Assembly: GCA_938041435.1 (NCBI GenBank)
Contig: CALISR010000007.1
Location: forward strand, 62,001 to 126,000
DNA from: an uncultured Candidatus Saccharibacteria bacterium
GTDB lineage: Bacteria > Patescibacteriota > Saccharimonadia > Saccharimonadales > Saccharimonadaceae
Direction of reading: 5' to 3'
Length of the DNA: 64,000 nucleotides
Shown: positions 9,201-17,582 of the stretch, piece by piece
Layout of the letters: the number at the start of each line of letters is the position of its first letter
How positions within the stretch are numbered: the first letter of the stretch is position 1
Notes under the pieces: model-generated
The model's database searches: none
Told to the model about the DNA's origin: nothing
The model's input: only the letters and a program-made list of their open reading frames with translations
Made by a program: the position numbers and the translations under genes

Positions 9201-9277
9201 TGGCGCCCCGAGTAGGATTCGAACCTACGGCCTTAGGCTTAGAAGTCCTCTGCTCTATCCAGCTGAGCTATCGGGGC
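9201..9277 (-). tRNA. tRNA-Arg (TCT)
   Basis: Cloverleaf with acceptor GCCCCGA/TCGGGGC and encoded CCA. The anticodon loop CTTCTAA gives TCT. As read, the anticodon stem pairs only at its centre (AGG/CCT), with A31 opposite G39 and G27 opposite A43, which is unusually weak. Confidence 0.88.
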
Positions 9278-9328
9278 ATGGGTTTATTATAGCAGGTTTC
9301 TTGGTAGGTGTGGTATGATAAACGAAGC

Positions 9329-10012
9329 ATGAAACACACGAACGAAAATTATCGATACTTTAGCGTCATACTCGCAGTATATGTTGCGGCGCTACTCATC
9401 TCCAATATTGCAGCCACCAAGCTGGTGGCGCTCGGCCCACTCATCCTCGATGGTGGTGCAGTACTCTTCCCACTCGTGTATATCTTTGATGATGTCATGA
9501 CAGAGGTCTATGGCTATCGCCGGGCACGCCGCGCTATTTGGACAGCCTTTGGGGTCATGCTGTTGGCGATCGGCTGCTTCACGCTGGTGCGCTATCTGCC
9601 TGCGGCGGCAGAGTACCACGACCAGGCTGCCTACGAGGCAGTGCTGGGCTTCTTCCCACAGATCGTCGTGGCAAGCTTGCTCGCATTCCTGACGGGGAGC
9701 TTCCTTAATTCATACATCGTTGCCAAACTCAAGGTCGCCACGAAGGGTCGGCAGCTATGGCTGCGTTTGCTCGGATCGACAGTAGTGGGGAGCTTGTTTG
9801 ACACCGTTATATTCTGCGTTGTTGCTTTTGGCGGGCAGCTCACGGGGGGGGCATTGCTCAACTATATCGCCGTCGGGCTTGGCTTCAAGCTCGCCGTTGA
9901 GATCGTCTGCTTACCACTTACCTATCGCGTCATCGCCGTGCTCAAGCGGCGCGAATCCGTCGACACCTACGACACCACCACCAACTTCACACCATTTCGT
10001 TTGCGTGTCTAG
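9329..10012 (+). CDS. yhhQ: Queuosine precursor transporter (YhhQ/VUT family, DUF165)
   Basis: YhhQ-family proteins import preQ0/preQ1 or queuine for tRNA modification. The 227-residue product has about six membrane helices and the family patterns SNIAATK near the N-terminus, FPLVYIFDDVMTEVYGY and RLLGSTVVGSLFDT. An extended -10 (TGG-TATGAT, 9314-9319) ends 9 bases before the ATG at 9329 and there is no ribosome site; the upstream in-frame start at 9308 would place the promoter inside the gene. tgt lies convergent just downstream, so the organism seems to salvage a queuosine precursor rather than make it. Confidence 0.88.
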   Translation: MKHTNENYRYFSVILAVYVAALLISNIAATKLVALGPLILDGGAVLFPLVYIFDDVMTEVYGYRRARRAIWTAFGVMLLAIGCFTLVRYLPAAAEYHDQAAYEAVLGFFPQIVVASLLAFLTGSFLNSYIVAKLKVATKGRQLWLRLLGSTVVGSLFDTVIFCVVAFGGQLTGGALLNYIAVGLGFKLAVEIVCLPLTYRVIAVLKRRESVDTYDTTTNFTPFRLRV

Positions 10013-10271
10013 CGGGCGAGTTGTTCGCTGCCACAGATTTATGCCTCTCTCAGGGTGTGAAGAATGCAGTGCTTACATCCTGCTAGAATAAAAAGTTGCT
10101 TGTGGAGATTATTGCAGCGTGAGCGCGGAAAAGCTCGGCGTTCTAGGAAAAATGGTAAACCTTTTTAGCGTTTTTAAAGAGACGGTGGCGAGAGAAAGTT
10201 TACTACGCAAACCCTCTTCCTTAGTTGTCATGTGAATGCATACTATTAACCTACGGAGCTCTCATCAGTCG

Positions 10272-11477
10272 CTACCGACGATAATACTGTGCCAAGAAAT
10301 GATCTCGAAAGGTGTAGAATGTGCCATCCTCGAGGCTGTGGCGAATGTCGTCGACGAGCTTGATGATAAAGCGCTCGTTGTGAATCGACAGCAACGTCCC
10401 CGCCAAGCTCTCCTTGGCCCGGAGCAGGTGACAGATGTAGGCCGCAGTGTAGTGCTGGCAGGTGTAGCAGTCGCACTCCGCCATAATAGGCGCAAACAGC
10501 TCGCGATATTTCGTCCCACGCATATTCACCCGCCCATGTGGTGTGTAGGCTGCGCCATTGCGTGCTACGCGAGTTGGGCTTACGCAATCGAAGGTATCAA
10601 TACCCTGCTCGATCGCCGCAAAGATGTCATCTGGCTCTGATATGCCAAGCAAATGCCGTGGGCGGTTCTCGGGCAAGATCTCGTTTACCCACTGGATAGT
10701 CTGAGCCATCGTCTCTTTCTCCAGTGCCCCGCCAATACCATAGCCATCAAAATCCATTGCGCCAAGGCGTGCTGCGGTTTGCTTACGCAGATCCTCATAA
10801 TTCGCCCCTTGCAAAACGCCAAAGAGCGCTTGATACGGCTTATCTGGCCGAGCAGCCCGAAGACGCTTGACCTCTGCTAGGCTGCGCTCCGCCCACGCAT
10901 GGGTACGCGCTAGTGCCTCCACTTGGTATTCATACGGGTCAATCAGCGACGTCAGCTCATCAAAAGCAAAGGTAATATCCGCCCCAATTCCTGCCTGGAT
11001 TTGCATCGACAGCTCTGGCGTAAACTTATGCAATGAGCCATCGAGGTGCGACTTAAACATCACGCCATTATCATCCACCCAGGCGTGCCGGCTCGACTTC
11101 TTAGCAATCGCAATCTCTTCATCCACATCAGTGCTCATCGCTAATACCTTCTTAAAGCCCGAGCCGAGGCTCAGCACCTGGAAGCCACCACTGTCGGTAA
11201 AGGTTGGACCACTCCAGTGCATAAACTTACCCAAGTATCCGGCCTTCTCTATTAGCTTGTGTCCCGGCTGTAGGTAGAGGTGATAGGCATTAGCCAAGAC
11301 AGCTTGTGCGCCCACGCTAGCTACCATCTCGGGCACCATTGCCTTCACATTCGCCTTTGTGCCCACCACAATGAAGGCTGGCGTCTTGATATCACCATGT
11401 GGAGTATGAATCACGCCCGTCCGCGCCAACGTCTGCGGCATGCGGTGAGTAATGGTAAATGAGAATGGTGCTGGCAT
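10272..11477 (-). CDS. tgt: tRNA-guanine transglycosylase
   Basis: Tgt exchanges G34 of GUN anticodons for a 7-deazaguanine base on the queuosine pathway. The 401-residue protein has DSGGFQVLSLG (D95 region, active site) and GIGGALEKE (base recognition). The zinc site is C-x-C-x2-C with a later histidine (CDCYTCQHY ... LLSIHNERF). All catalytic features are present. It pairs functionally with the convergent yhhQ. Of the window's tRNAs, tRNA-His (GTG) is a potential substrate. Confidence 0.95.
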   Translation of the reverse strand: MPAPFSFTITHRMPQTLARTGVIHTPHGDIKTPAFIVVGTKANVKAMVPEMVASVGAQAVLANAYHLYLQPGHKLIEKAGYLGKFMHWSGPTFTDSGGFQVLSLGSGFKKVLAMSTDVDEEIAIAKKSSRHAWVDDNGVMFKSHLDGSLHKFTPELSMQIQAGIGADITFAFDELTSLIDPYEYQVEALARTHAWAERSLAEVKRLRAARPDKPYQALFGVLQGANYEDLRKQTAARLGAMDFDGYGIGGALEKETMAQTIQWVNEILPENRPRHLLGISEPDDIFAAIEQGIDTFDCVSPTRVARNGAAYTPHGRVNMRGTKYRELFAPIMAECDCYTCQHYTAAYICHLLRAKESLAGTLLSIHNERFIIKLVDDIRHSLEDGTFYTFRDHFLAQYYRR

Positions 11478-11842
11478 AGTAAGATTGCGTTCCTTATACC
11501 CCTTGGGGTATTTTACACTGAAATAATTATGCTTTGTGCGAGCAAAAGAGGTTCATCTCGCAAAAATCTCCCTCTATTGTACCACAAGGGCTCAATGGTA
11601 TGATGCGCATTCTCTCCCCTTCCATCACTCTAATACATAGAGCATACGCATCTGCTACGGTCACTGCTCCACCGTTATTTCGGGAGACCACTACTTGAGA
11701 AAATGGAGAACTTTATACATAACATAAACAGAACTATCTCCAAAGTACCTACTATAATACCAGCAATACATCGCTGCTTATCCAGGTAGAATAGCGAGCA
11801 GATGATAGGCAATCTAACAGAGAAATGAAGACTAGGTTCACA
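11478..11842. other. tgt leader region and empty spacer
   Basis: On the minus strand a TACAAT box (11576-11581) would give tgt a leader of roughly 95 bases. Within it are a GCGAG/CTCGC stem (11538-11542 with 11557-11561) and a near-perfect palindrome ATACCCC/GGGGTAT (11496-11511) close to the start codon. It could be a structured leader, but it matches no preQ1 riboswitch class I could recognise. The region 11600-11842 holds nothing evident. Confidence 0.3.
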
Positions 11843-12634
11843 CTATGCAGCGCGCCGTGTAGGCTGAGTATGCGCTTGCTGCAGCGCCACCACAACATCA
11901 CTCTCCGCACGCTCTTGGCCTGCTGGATGCGGCGCTAAGCCTGTCTTAGCCTGCAACCATTCACTGGCAGACCGCGGCATAAGCTTTTGTACAAGGTCTG
12001 TTGCCACCATACCGAGCGTTGCAGCAACTACTTTAGCATCCTTCTTTAGCGAGGCTCTCTCAGCGTATACAACATCCTGCTCCATCATATGAATTGTATC
12101 TAGCTCGTAGCCAGGCTCATGCTGTTCTTTGCTATAAGGTGCCATAATGCCTGGGCGAGCCGTCTTGCGCGCCTCAATCCACTGCTGTTTGAGGCCTTCA
12201 GGGATATCGGGGTTAGCAAGAATGTCATTATATACTTCGCCTGTGGCTAGTGGCCTTGGCCCGACGATCGCCATCTTGCCACGCAATACTTGCAATAGCT
12301 GCGGTGCTTCGTCTACATGTGCTTTGCGCACAAGCTTACCAACTGGCCCCGCGCTACTGTGGTTATAGCCATTAGCCGAGGCAGTGTTGCGCACTGCACC
12401 ACGGAGTGTCCGCAACTTTGGCACCTTAACGAGGTTATCAAGATCACTGCCATAGCGCTCCTGCACGAAGAGCGTTGGGCCATCGCCAAGCTCTTTATGC
12501 ATTGCCGCAGCGGCAACGAGAGCAGCCGAGCCCATACAAACCAGCAAAGGAACCGCCACTACTCGGTCAAACCAGCGCTTCTCAGGACTTTCGTTATAGT
12601 CTTTGCCGTGTTTTGTTCTTGTTTTTTGCGACAT
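11843..12634 (-). CDS. Bacterial sugar transferase (phosphoglycosyl transferase, WcaJ/PglC type)
   Basis: These monotopic enzymes move a sugar-phosphate from UDP-sugar to undecaprenyl phosphate, starting surface glycan or glycoprotein synthesis. The 263-residue protein shows KRWFDRVVAVPLL with a membrane re-entrant helix, FVQERYG, KLRTLRG, the catalytic Asp-Glu dyad in VDEAPQLLQVLRG, and VGPRPLA. A further C-terminal tail of about 80 residues is not typical. The start at 12634 is chosen because TTGACA-17-TACCAT ends 7 bases upstream of it; the longer reading from 12733 crosses that promoter. Confidence 0.88.
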   Translation of the reverse strand: MSQKTRTKHGKDYNESPEKRWFDRVVAVPLLVCMGSAALVAAAAMHKELGDGPTLFVQERYGSDLDNLVKVPKLRTLRGAVRNTASANGYNHSSAGPVGKLVRKAHVDEAPQLLQVLRGKMAIVGPRPLATGEVYNDILANPDIPEGLKQQWIEARKTARPGIMAPYSKEQHEPGYELDTIHMMEQDVVYAERASLKKDAKVVAATLGMVATDLVQKLMPRSASEWLQAKTGLAPHPAGQERAESDVVVALQQAHTQPTRRAA

Positions 12635-12641
12635 CCGTTCG

Positions 12642-12670
12642 ATGGTAGCACAATGTTGCATATATGTCAA
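12642..12670 (-). promoter_or_regulatory. Promoter of the sugar transferase
   Basis: On the minus strand TTGACA (12665-12670), a 17-base spacer and TACCAT (12642-12647) end 7 bases before the ATG. A leaderless mRNA is expected. Confidence 0.65.
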
Positions 12671-12868
12671 CAGTATCGTGCCTAATCCTTCCTTTTTCAC
12701 TTGATTTAGTGTAATTGTTATAAAGTATTGCACCCTTTAGGGCCACGCCAAACCAAAGAAGAGGCTACGACCTCTCTTCATCAAGTCTGGCTCGCTATAC
12801 TCTCAACAAAAACATCGCACCCTTGGCGGAGCAATGCTCATTTCTTGCATCTGTGGTGGCAATATGCA

Positions 12869-12919
12869 CCAAAGCTCGAACCTATTTCGAACGTAAAAGC
12901 TGAACCCGTGCAGGCTCAG
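12869..12919. repeat. Left 51-bp inverted repeat of the HD/phosphatase cassette
   Basis: Matches the reverse complement of 14228-14278 with two mismatches. On the strand leading out of the cassette it carries two stem-loops, CTGAGCC..GGTTCAG followed by CTTTTAC, then TCGAA..TTCGA, so this copy may also end the cassette transcript. Confidence 0.85.
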
Positions 12920-12970
12920 CCCTCGACCCAAAGCTAGCCTTATAAACCATATTTCACAGAAAGCTCTAGA

Positions 12971-13495
12971 TCAAATAGTTTCAACATTCCGCCTATAAGC
13001 TTTGCTAAGTTCACTTACTAGAGCTTCATCCAGTAGCTCACCAGATAGCTCCATAAAATATACAAACTTATCACGGAGTCGCTTTTGCATATCAGTCGAA
13101 GCCAAGTGATAGTAGTAACTATTCTGAATGAGGTCTGCTGCGCGGATTGATAGAGCCTCGCTACCGAGCTCAGCCGTACGGGCAAAAGACTGCATGATGT
13201 CTTGAGTATCTGAAACTGTGAGAGCATCGACATACACTGCAACCTGATGTCCAAAGCTTTGCTCGACATCGTCGATAGTAATATCTGTATCTTCAACAAC
13301 ATCATGAAGAACCGCAGCAATCACTACATCTTGCGGGAAACCTCTCTCCCAGAGCATCTCTGCAACTTGAATCGAATGAAGCAATACTGGTTTGGTGTTA
13401 TGTCCAGAGTCTTGCAAAGCATTCGACAGGAAGAATAAGGCTCGCTCTATCTCGTGCTTATCATATTCAAATTCTGCGATATGCGCCTTTTCCAT
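12971..13495 (-). CDS. HD-domain hydrolase, SpoT/MESH1-like
   Basis: A 174-residue HD-superfamily phosphohydrolase. The metal ligands visible are H40 (LLHSIQVAEML) and H64-D65 (AAVLHDVVEDT). This H...HDxxEDT spacing is that of the (p)ppGpp hydrolase domain of SpoT/RelA and of small alarmone hydrolases, so alarmone or nucleotide hydrolysis is plausible but not certain. AAGGAG at the end of the upstream gene provides its ribosome site. The DNA is AT-richer than its surroundings and the gene lies inside the 51-bp inverted repeats. A separate RelA/SpoT synthetase lies at 31.2 kb. Confidence 0.82.
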   Translation of the reverse strand: MEKAHIAEFEYDKHEIERALFFLSNALQDSGHNTKPVLLHSIQVAEMLWERGFPQDVVIAAVLHDVVEDTDITIDDVEQSFGHQVAVYVDALTVSDTQDIMQSFARTAELGSEALSIRAADLIQNSYYYHLASTDMQKRLRDKFVYFMELSGELLDEALVSELSKAYRRNVETI

Positions 13496-13501
13496 CTTGT
13501 T

Positions 13502-14074
13502 TTACTCCTTGTTGCCAATAGGATTGGCTAATTTTCTATCAACTTGCAGCTCAACTATCTCTTCGTTCCCAATCTTGTCATCTAACATCGCCTGTAAGTC
13601 CCTACCATAATAGCTCGCTAGAATTACAGCGATCGGACCCGAGTGCGTTACGATTAATACGCATGCATCCTTGCCGGCTTCGTATATACGATTTACCGCA
13701 TTGATAACTCGTGTGACCATTATCTCGCTTGATTCTCCATCAGGAAATCGCACTTGCATATAACCACCCTCTATATGCGGAATGGCATCGTAGGGCAACC
13801 CCTCGTATTTTCCAAAACTAATTTCTCGTAGATCCTTGTCAGAAGTAGCCTTCTGTAGACCAAGTATGTCCGAGATGATCTGCGCAGTCTGCACGGACCT
13901 TCCAAGATCAGATGTGTAGACACGATCAATTTTCTGAGATAGCTTCTTAATTTTTAGAGCCTTACGCTCCGCATGCCGAACGCCAAGAACGGTCAGCTTG
14001 CTATCGCGTTGACCCATGGTAATGCCGCAGGCATTATCTTCAGCTTGGCCATGCCTAGTGATGAGAAGCTTCAT
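13502..14074 (-). CDS. Histidine phosphatase family protein (phosphoglycerate mutase-like)
   Basis: A 190-residue branch-1 histidine phosphatase. Phospho-acceptor His8 lies in TRHGQAEDN, the acid region is in FPDGESSE, and the second histidine is in VTHSGPIAV. Such enzymes dephosphorylate sugars, nucleotides or cofactors; the substrate is unknown. It precedes the HD gene by 6 bases, so the two are co-transcribed. Its start overlaps the end of a small upstream frame. AT-rich, probably acquired with the cassette. Confidence 0.85.
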   Translation of the reverse strand: MKLLITRHGQAEDNACGITMGQRDSKLTVLGVRHAERKALKIKKLSQKIDRVYTSDLGRSVQTAQIISDILGLQKATSDKDLREISFGKYEGLPYDAIPHIEGGYMQVRFPDGESSEIMVTRVINAVNRIYEAGKDACVLIVTHSGPIAVILASYYGRDLQAMLDDKIGNEEIVELQVDRKLANPIGNKE

Positions 14075-14171
14075 AGTTCCATTGTCTCATGGCTAACGTA
14101 AATTGTTGCTGTACTTCGTCGGTAGCTTCATCTGCGTTACTATTATCCTCCAGGTATGTAACAACCCGCAT
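14055..14171 (-). CDS. Small open frame at the head of the cassette, possibly a truncated gene
   Basis: From the ATG at 14171 it encodes 38 residues (MRVVTYLEDN.., ending WNYEASHH). The frame stays open upstream to within the right inverted repeat (DPRRIAESILPWYL precedes the ATG), without an ATG. It may therefore be the 3' end of a gene cut by the repeat. Its stop lies 17 bases past the ATG of the phosphatase, a coupling-type overlap. A TATACT box at 14185-14190 would give a short leader. Product unknown. Confidence 0.4.
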   Translation of the reverse strand: MRVVTYLEDNSNADEATDEVQQQFTLAMRQWNYEASHH

Positions 14172-14227
14172 AAGATACCAAGGTAGTATAGACTCAGCGA
14201 TTCGACGTGGGTCTACTTGACCAGCAG

Positions 14228-14278
14228 CTGAGCCTGCACAGGTTCAGCTTTTACGCTCGAAATAGGTTCGAGCTTTGG
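14228..14278. repeat. Right 51-bp inverted repeat of the HD/phosphatase cassette
   Basis: Partner of 12869-12919. Reading rightwards it forms CTGAGCC..GGTTCAG and then GCTCGAAATAGGTTCGAGC. A third short hairpin CTTTGG-CTCCG-CCAAAG overlaps and follows its end. No target-site duplication was seen outside either repeat. Confidence 0.85.
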
Positions 14279-14293
14279 CTCCGCCAAAGTCTA

Positions 14294-14317
14294 GAAAAAG
14301 CCGCCCTACAGGGCGAC
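14294..14317 (-). terminator. Terminator of tRNA-Gly
   Basis: On the minus strand GTCGCCC-TGTA-GGGCGGC is followed by TTTTTC, 23 bases after the tRNA 3' end. Confidence 0.8.
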
Positions 14318-14339
14318 TGTTTCCAATTTTGTTCCGAAA

Positions 14340-14414
14340 TGGTGCGGGTGCGGAGAATCGAACTCCGATCCCAAGTTTGGAAAACTTGTATACTAGCCGC
14401 TGTACGACACCCGC
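14340..14414 (-). tRNA. tRNA-Gly (TCC)
   Basis: Acceptor GCGGGTG/CACCCGC with discriminator A and encoded CCA. The anticodon arm CAAGT-TTTCCAA-ACTTG gives TCC. The inverted-repeat cassette begins about 60 bases beyond its 3' end. Confidence 0.93.
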
Positions 14415-14456
14415 ATGCGCTATCCATTATATCACTTTTTTATGTATAATAAAGGT

Positions 14457-14888
14457 ATGACCCGAGGACTCCATCGCTTGCGCGGATCGAGCATACACAC
14501 CAATGGCGTCGCGCGCAATACCCGAACCATCGTCAATGGTGCTAAAACGTCGTCACTACGCGTCGACCAGCGCCAGCATCAATCCATCCAAGAGCGCCGC
14601 GCCAACCACTTGCGCTACCAAAGCTCACACACTATGATGGGCTGCCGACCAATTGCGGCCGATAGTAGCCGTATTGATGACGAAGCACCTTATATGAACA
14701 ACGAGCGCCTCCGAGGTACTTGCGGTGGGCCACGCGACCCATCAGGATCGCGACCAGGCACTGCCACCTATGCCCGCCGGCGCGACAACACCGTGCACAC
14801 ACCGCGCCAACCACAGCCAGCCTACAGCAAACCAGCCATGAAGCCAAGCTTCCGCCCAGGATTTATGCAACCAAACCAAGGCCAATAA
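14457..14888 (+). CDS. Small basic hypothetical protein
   Basis: 143 residues, very rich in Arg, Gln, Ser, Thr and Pro, with no hydrophobic segment; the C-terminal third is proline-rich (PRQPQPAYSKPAMKPSFRPGF). It looks intrinsically disordered and could bind nucleic acid or cell wall, but nothing shows this. The start at 14457 is chosen because TATAAT (14445-14450) ends 6 bases before it; earlier in-frame starts would lie in the tRNA gene or promoter. Not a recognised family. Confidence 0.6.
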   Translation: MTRGLHRLRGSSIHTNGVARNTRTIVNGAKTSSLRVDQRQHQSIQERRANHLRYQSSHTMMGCRPIAADSSRIDDEAPYMNNERLRGTCGGPRDPSGSRPGTATYARRRDNTVHTPRQPQPAYSKPAMKPSFRPGFMQPNQGQ

Positions 14889-15134
14889 TCACGCGGCTTT
14901 GGCCCGCATTGCTAGAGGTTATATACTGCAAAATACTTCTAGCACTGTAAGAGTGCCACTTCTTGCTCTTAAATTTTCTCCTAAGGATGGCGAGCCTGCG
15001 CTTTCAAGCGTCCTCGAGAACCCCTTCATATCTTCGCTCTTCTTATTCCAATGCGTGGCCCATGATAGAATGGGCACTTTCTCAATATTATTGCTTTATA
15101 GAGCTAAGGCTGATTGCTCAAAAGTGCTATACTC

Positions 15135-17582
15135 TTACCGCTTATACTCTGGTGGGATGATTTCATCTGCTGTTACAACCTCTGGTGCACCATCGGTCTG
15201 GAAGGCTTGGCGAGCCTGCTCAAGCGTAACGGTAATGGTGTTGCCAGGTGCCACACTGCCGCTGAGCATCTGGCGCGCCACAGTATTCTCCACCGCTTTT
15301 TGCACCACGCGGCGCATTGGGCGAGCACCAAGCCGTGGGTCGTAGCCACGTTCGACGAGAAAGAGCTTCGCATCATACTCTACCGCGACCGAGACCTTTT
15401 GCTGGGCGAGTGTGGCATTAACCCCCTCGAGGATGAGGTCGAGCACTTGCACCAGTTCTTCCTTGGTAAATGGCCGGAAGAGGACGATTTCGTCAAAGCG
15501 GTTGAGAAATTCGGGACGGAACTGACCACTGTTGATGAGCTCGTCGGTAAACTGCTGTTCGAATTGCTCAAGCTTATAGCCATGCTCGATATATTCGCGG
15601 ATGCGGTCGGCCCCAGCGTTGCTCGTAGCAATGACAATTGCATCACGGAAGCTCACCTCACGGTTCTTGATATCGCGCAGGATCCCCTCATCCAGCAGCT
15701 GTAGCAAGGTTGCTAATACCTCTGGTGCGGCCTTCTCAATTTCATCCAGCAGCACCACGCTAAAGGGCTGCTTCATCACCTGGGCGGTTAGGCTGGCTGG
15801 GTCATCAGCGCCATCGGCAATTAGGCGCGACACATCCTCGGGCCGGACGTATTCGTTGAGGTCAATCCGGACAATCTTGCCCTCACCACCAAAGTACACG
15901 TCAGCCAAAGCCTTGCTCAGCTCTGTCTTACCCACCCCTGTTGGCCCAAGAAAGAGAAAGGTGCCAATTGGCCGATTTTGGTTGCGTACACCGGCTCGTG
16001 CCCGGCGCAAGGCGTCGCTTACCACACTAACCGCTCGCGTTTGGTTGACCATTCGCTGGTGGATGAGCGCCTCCATATTGAGCAGTCGCTCGCGATCATC
16101 GGCAGTACTCGCTACACTTATTTTCACATCCATCGTTTGCTCGATGGCTTGCTGCACCGATTGCTTTGTCACAATACCATCCTCGTGGTAGCTCGCGGCC
16201 GACTCGAGCAGCTTGATGGCTTGACCCGGCATAGCAAGGTCATGAATATAGCGCGCGCTTAGCCGATACGCCTCGCGCAGCGCTTGATAGCGGTAGGCCA
16301 CATGGCGCTGCCCCTCAGTAATGACGGCTTGCTCTTGCAGGACGCGCAGTGTCTCAGCTTCGTTTGTGGGCGCGATGGAAATGCGATTAAGCGCATTGGC
16401 AAGCGATGGGTTGCGCCGGCCAATCTGCAAAAACCGCTGCTCGTCCATACTCAGAATAACCCTCAGGCGCCCTGCCTCGAGAATAGGCAGCAGTACATTA
16501 GTGAGATCCACCGCGCCAATCCCTTCCTCAAAGAATAGTTGAGCATTATCCAGGCAAATGATGATATTCTTGGCAGTATACGCCTCACCAAGGACGCGCA
16601 TAACAAGGTTCTCGAGCTCACCTCGGCCTGGCGCTGCGGCGATGAGCGATGATGAGTCGAGAATAAACACCTGCCGAAACTTGAGGCCGCTAGGCAAATG
16701 CGCCGAGGCATCGAGGAGCCGCTCGGCAAAGGCGTGGATGATGGTCGTCTTGCCCGTGCCAGCCTGCCCCACCAGCACGGCATTCTGCCGCCCACGAGTG
16801 CCAAAGATGTCGATGAGCTGATCGATTGCCTTGGTGTGCGACGCAACATCAACAGAGAACATCCCGCCACCACGACTAATTTGCTCACTAATATTCTGTC
16901 CAAAGCGGCGTAACAGTGGAATATAACCAAACGACCAATCGCGTGCCACCCCGCCAGTGCGCCGCGGCTGATGAATCTGTGCCACCAATTGACGTAAGTG
17001 GTACTGCCACTGCACAGCGCCATCGAGATCTTCGTCGTCAAGCTGGAGTTCCGCCAAGATATTTTGGTAGCCAGGCACACTACGCACCAAAGCCACCATA
17101 AGCACACTACCCGTGATTTGTTCGAGCTGATTGTACTGACGGATACGGTCAGCAAATTGCCAAAACTCGGGCATAATGCTCGGGTCGTCACTCACGAGAT
17201 CCTGCATAAGCGCCGGGCTGAGGCCAAGTCGCAATGCCATAAATAGCCCATCATTAACTGAGCGCAACGCCCATGCAATATCGCGTGGTGTCGGCGCGGC
17301 AGGCAACCGACCCAGGACATCACCTGTAAGCAAACCATCAGCCGTGCTACCACTGATGGGCAAATGGGCAATCTCACCCTGATACCACCGGTGCAGTCCA
17401 TACGGCACCACAGCCAGGCTCGCGATAAACCACCCCAGAGGCAGCTCAATAGCTAGCAAGGCTCCTGCCCCTGCTACGAGTAGCAAAAATGGTGCCCACC
17501 ACCAGTGGTCGAAGCGGCCCATCTGCACACCCAAGCGAGCCTTCTTAGCGCGCAAGCTATCGTAATGAAAGTCGCTTACCAT
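15135..17582 (-). CDS. Membrane-anchored double AAA+ ATPase, ClpC/ClpA-like
   Basis: An 815-residue HSP100-like protein lacking the ClpC N-terminal repeat; instead residues about 25-70 carry two hydrophobic helices and then a helical linker. AAA+ 1 has Walker A GQAGTGKT (272-279) but its Walker B reads IIICLDNAQ, with Asn where the catalytic Glu belongs, so this ring may bind but not hydrolyse ATP well. AAA+ 2 is intact (GPTGVGKTE, VVLLDEIEK), followed by the C-terminal ClpB D2-small domain. The ATG at 17582 overlaps the upstream stop, implying coupling with the small membrane protein before it. Probably a membrane-linked unfoldase. Confidence 0.85.
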   Translation of the reverse strand: MVSDFHYDSLRAKKARLGVQMGRFDHWWWAPFLLLVAGAGALLAIELPLGWFIASLAVVPYGLHRWYQGEIAHLPISGSTADGLLTGDVLGRLPAAPTPRDIAWALRSVNDGLFMALRLGLSPALMQDLVSDDPSIMPEFWQFADRIRQYNQLEQITGSVLMVALVRSVPGYQNILAELQLDDEDLDGAVQWQYHLRQLVAQIHQPRRTGGVARDWSFGYIPLLRRFGQNISEQISRGGGMFSVDVASHTKAIDQLIDIFGTRGRQNAVLVGQAGTGKTTIIHAFAERLLDASAHLPSGLKFRQVFILDSSSLIAAAPGRGELENLVMRVLGEAYTAKNIIICLDNAQLFFEEGIGAVDLTNVLLPILEAGRLRVILSMDEQRFLQIGRRNPSLANALNRISIAPTNEAETLRVLQEQAVITEGQRHVAYRYQALREAYRLSARYIHDLAMPGQAIKLLESAASYHEDGIVTKQSVQQAIEQTMDVKISVASTADDRERLLNMEALIHQRMVNQTRAVSVVSDALRRARAGVRNQNRPIGTFLFLGPTGVGKTELSKALADVYFGGEGKIVRIDLNEYVRPEDVSRLIADGADDPASLTAQVMKQPFSVVLLDEIEKAAPEVLATLLQLLDEGILRDIKNREVSFRDAIVIATSNAGADRIREYIEHGYKLEQFEQQFTDELINSGQFRPEFLNRFDEIVLFRPFTKEELVQVLDLILEGVNATLAQQKVSVAVEYDAKLFLVERGYDPRLGARPMRRVVQKAVENTVARQMLSGSVAPGNTITVTLEQARQAFQTDGAPEVVTADEIIPPEYKR

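Noticed and set aside
11545..11585. A preQ1-I-like string (AGAGGTTC.. with CCTCTA) near tgt
   Set aside because: It is on the plus strand, leading away from tgt with no rightward gene behind it, and it lacks the A-rich tail in a proper place. Treated as coincidence.
12869..14278. The inverted repeats as ends of a classical transposon
   Set aside because: No transposase inside and no target-site duplication outside; the enclosed genes are metabolic. Kept only as an unexplained repeat-bounded cassette.
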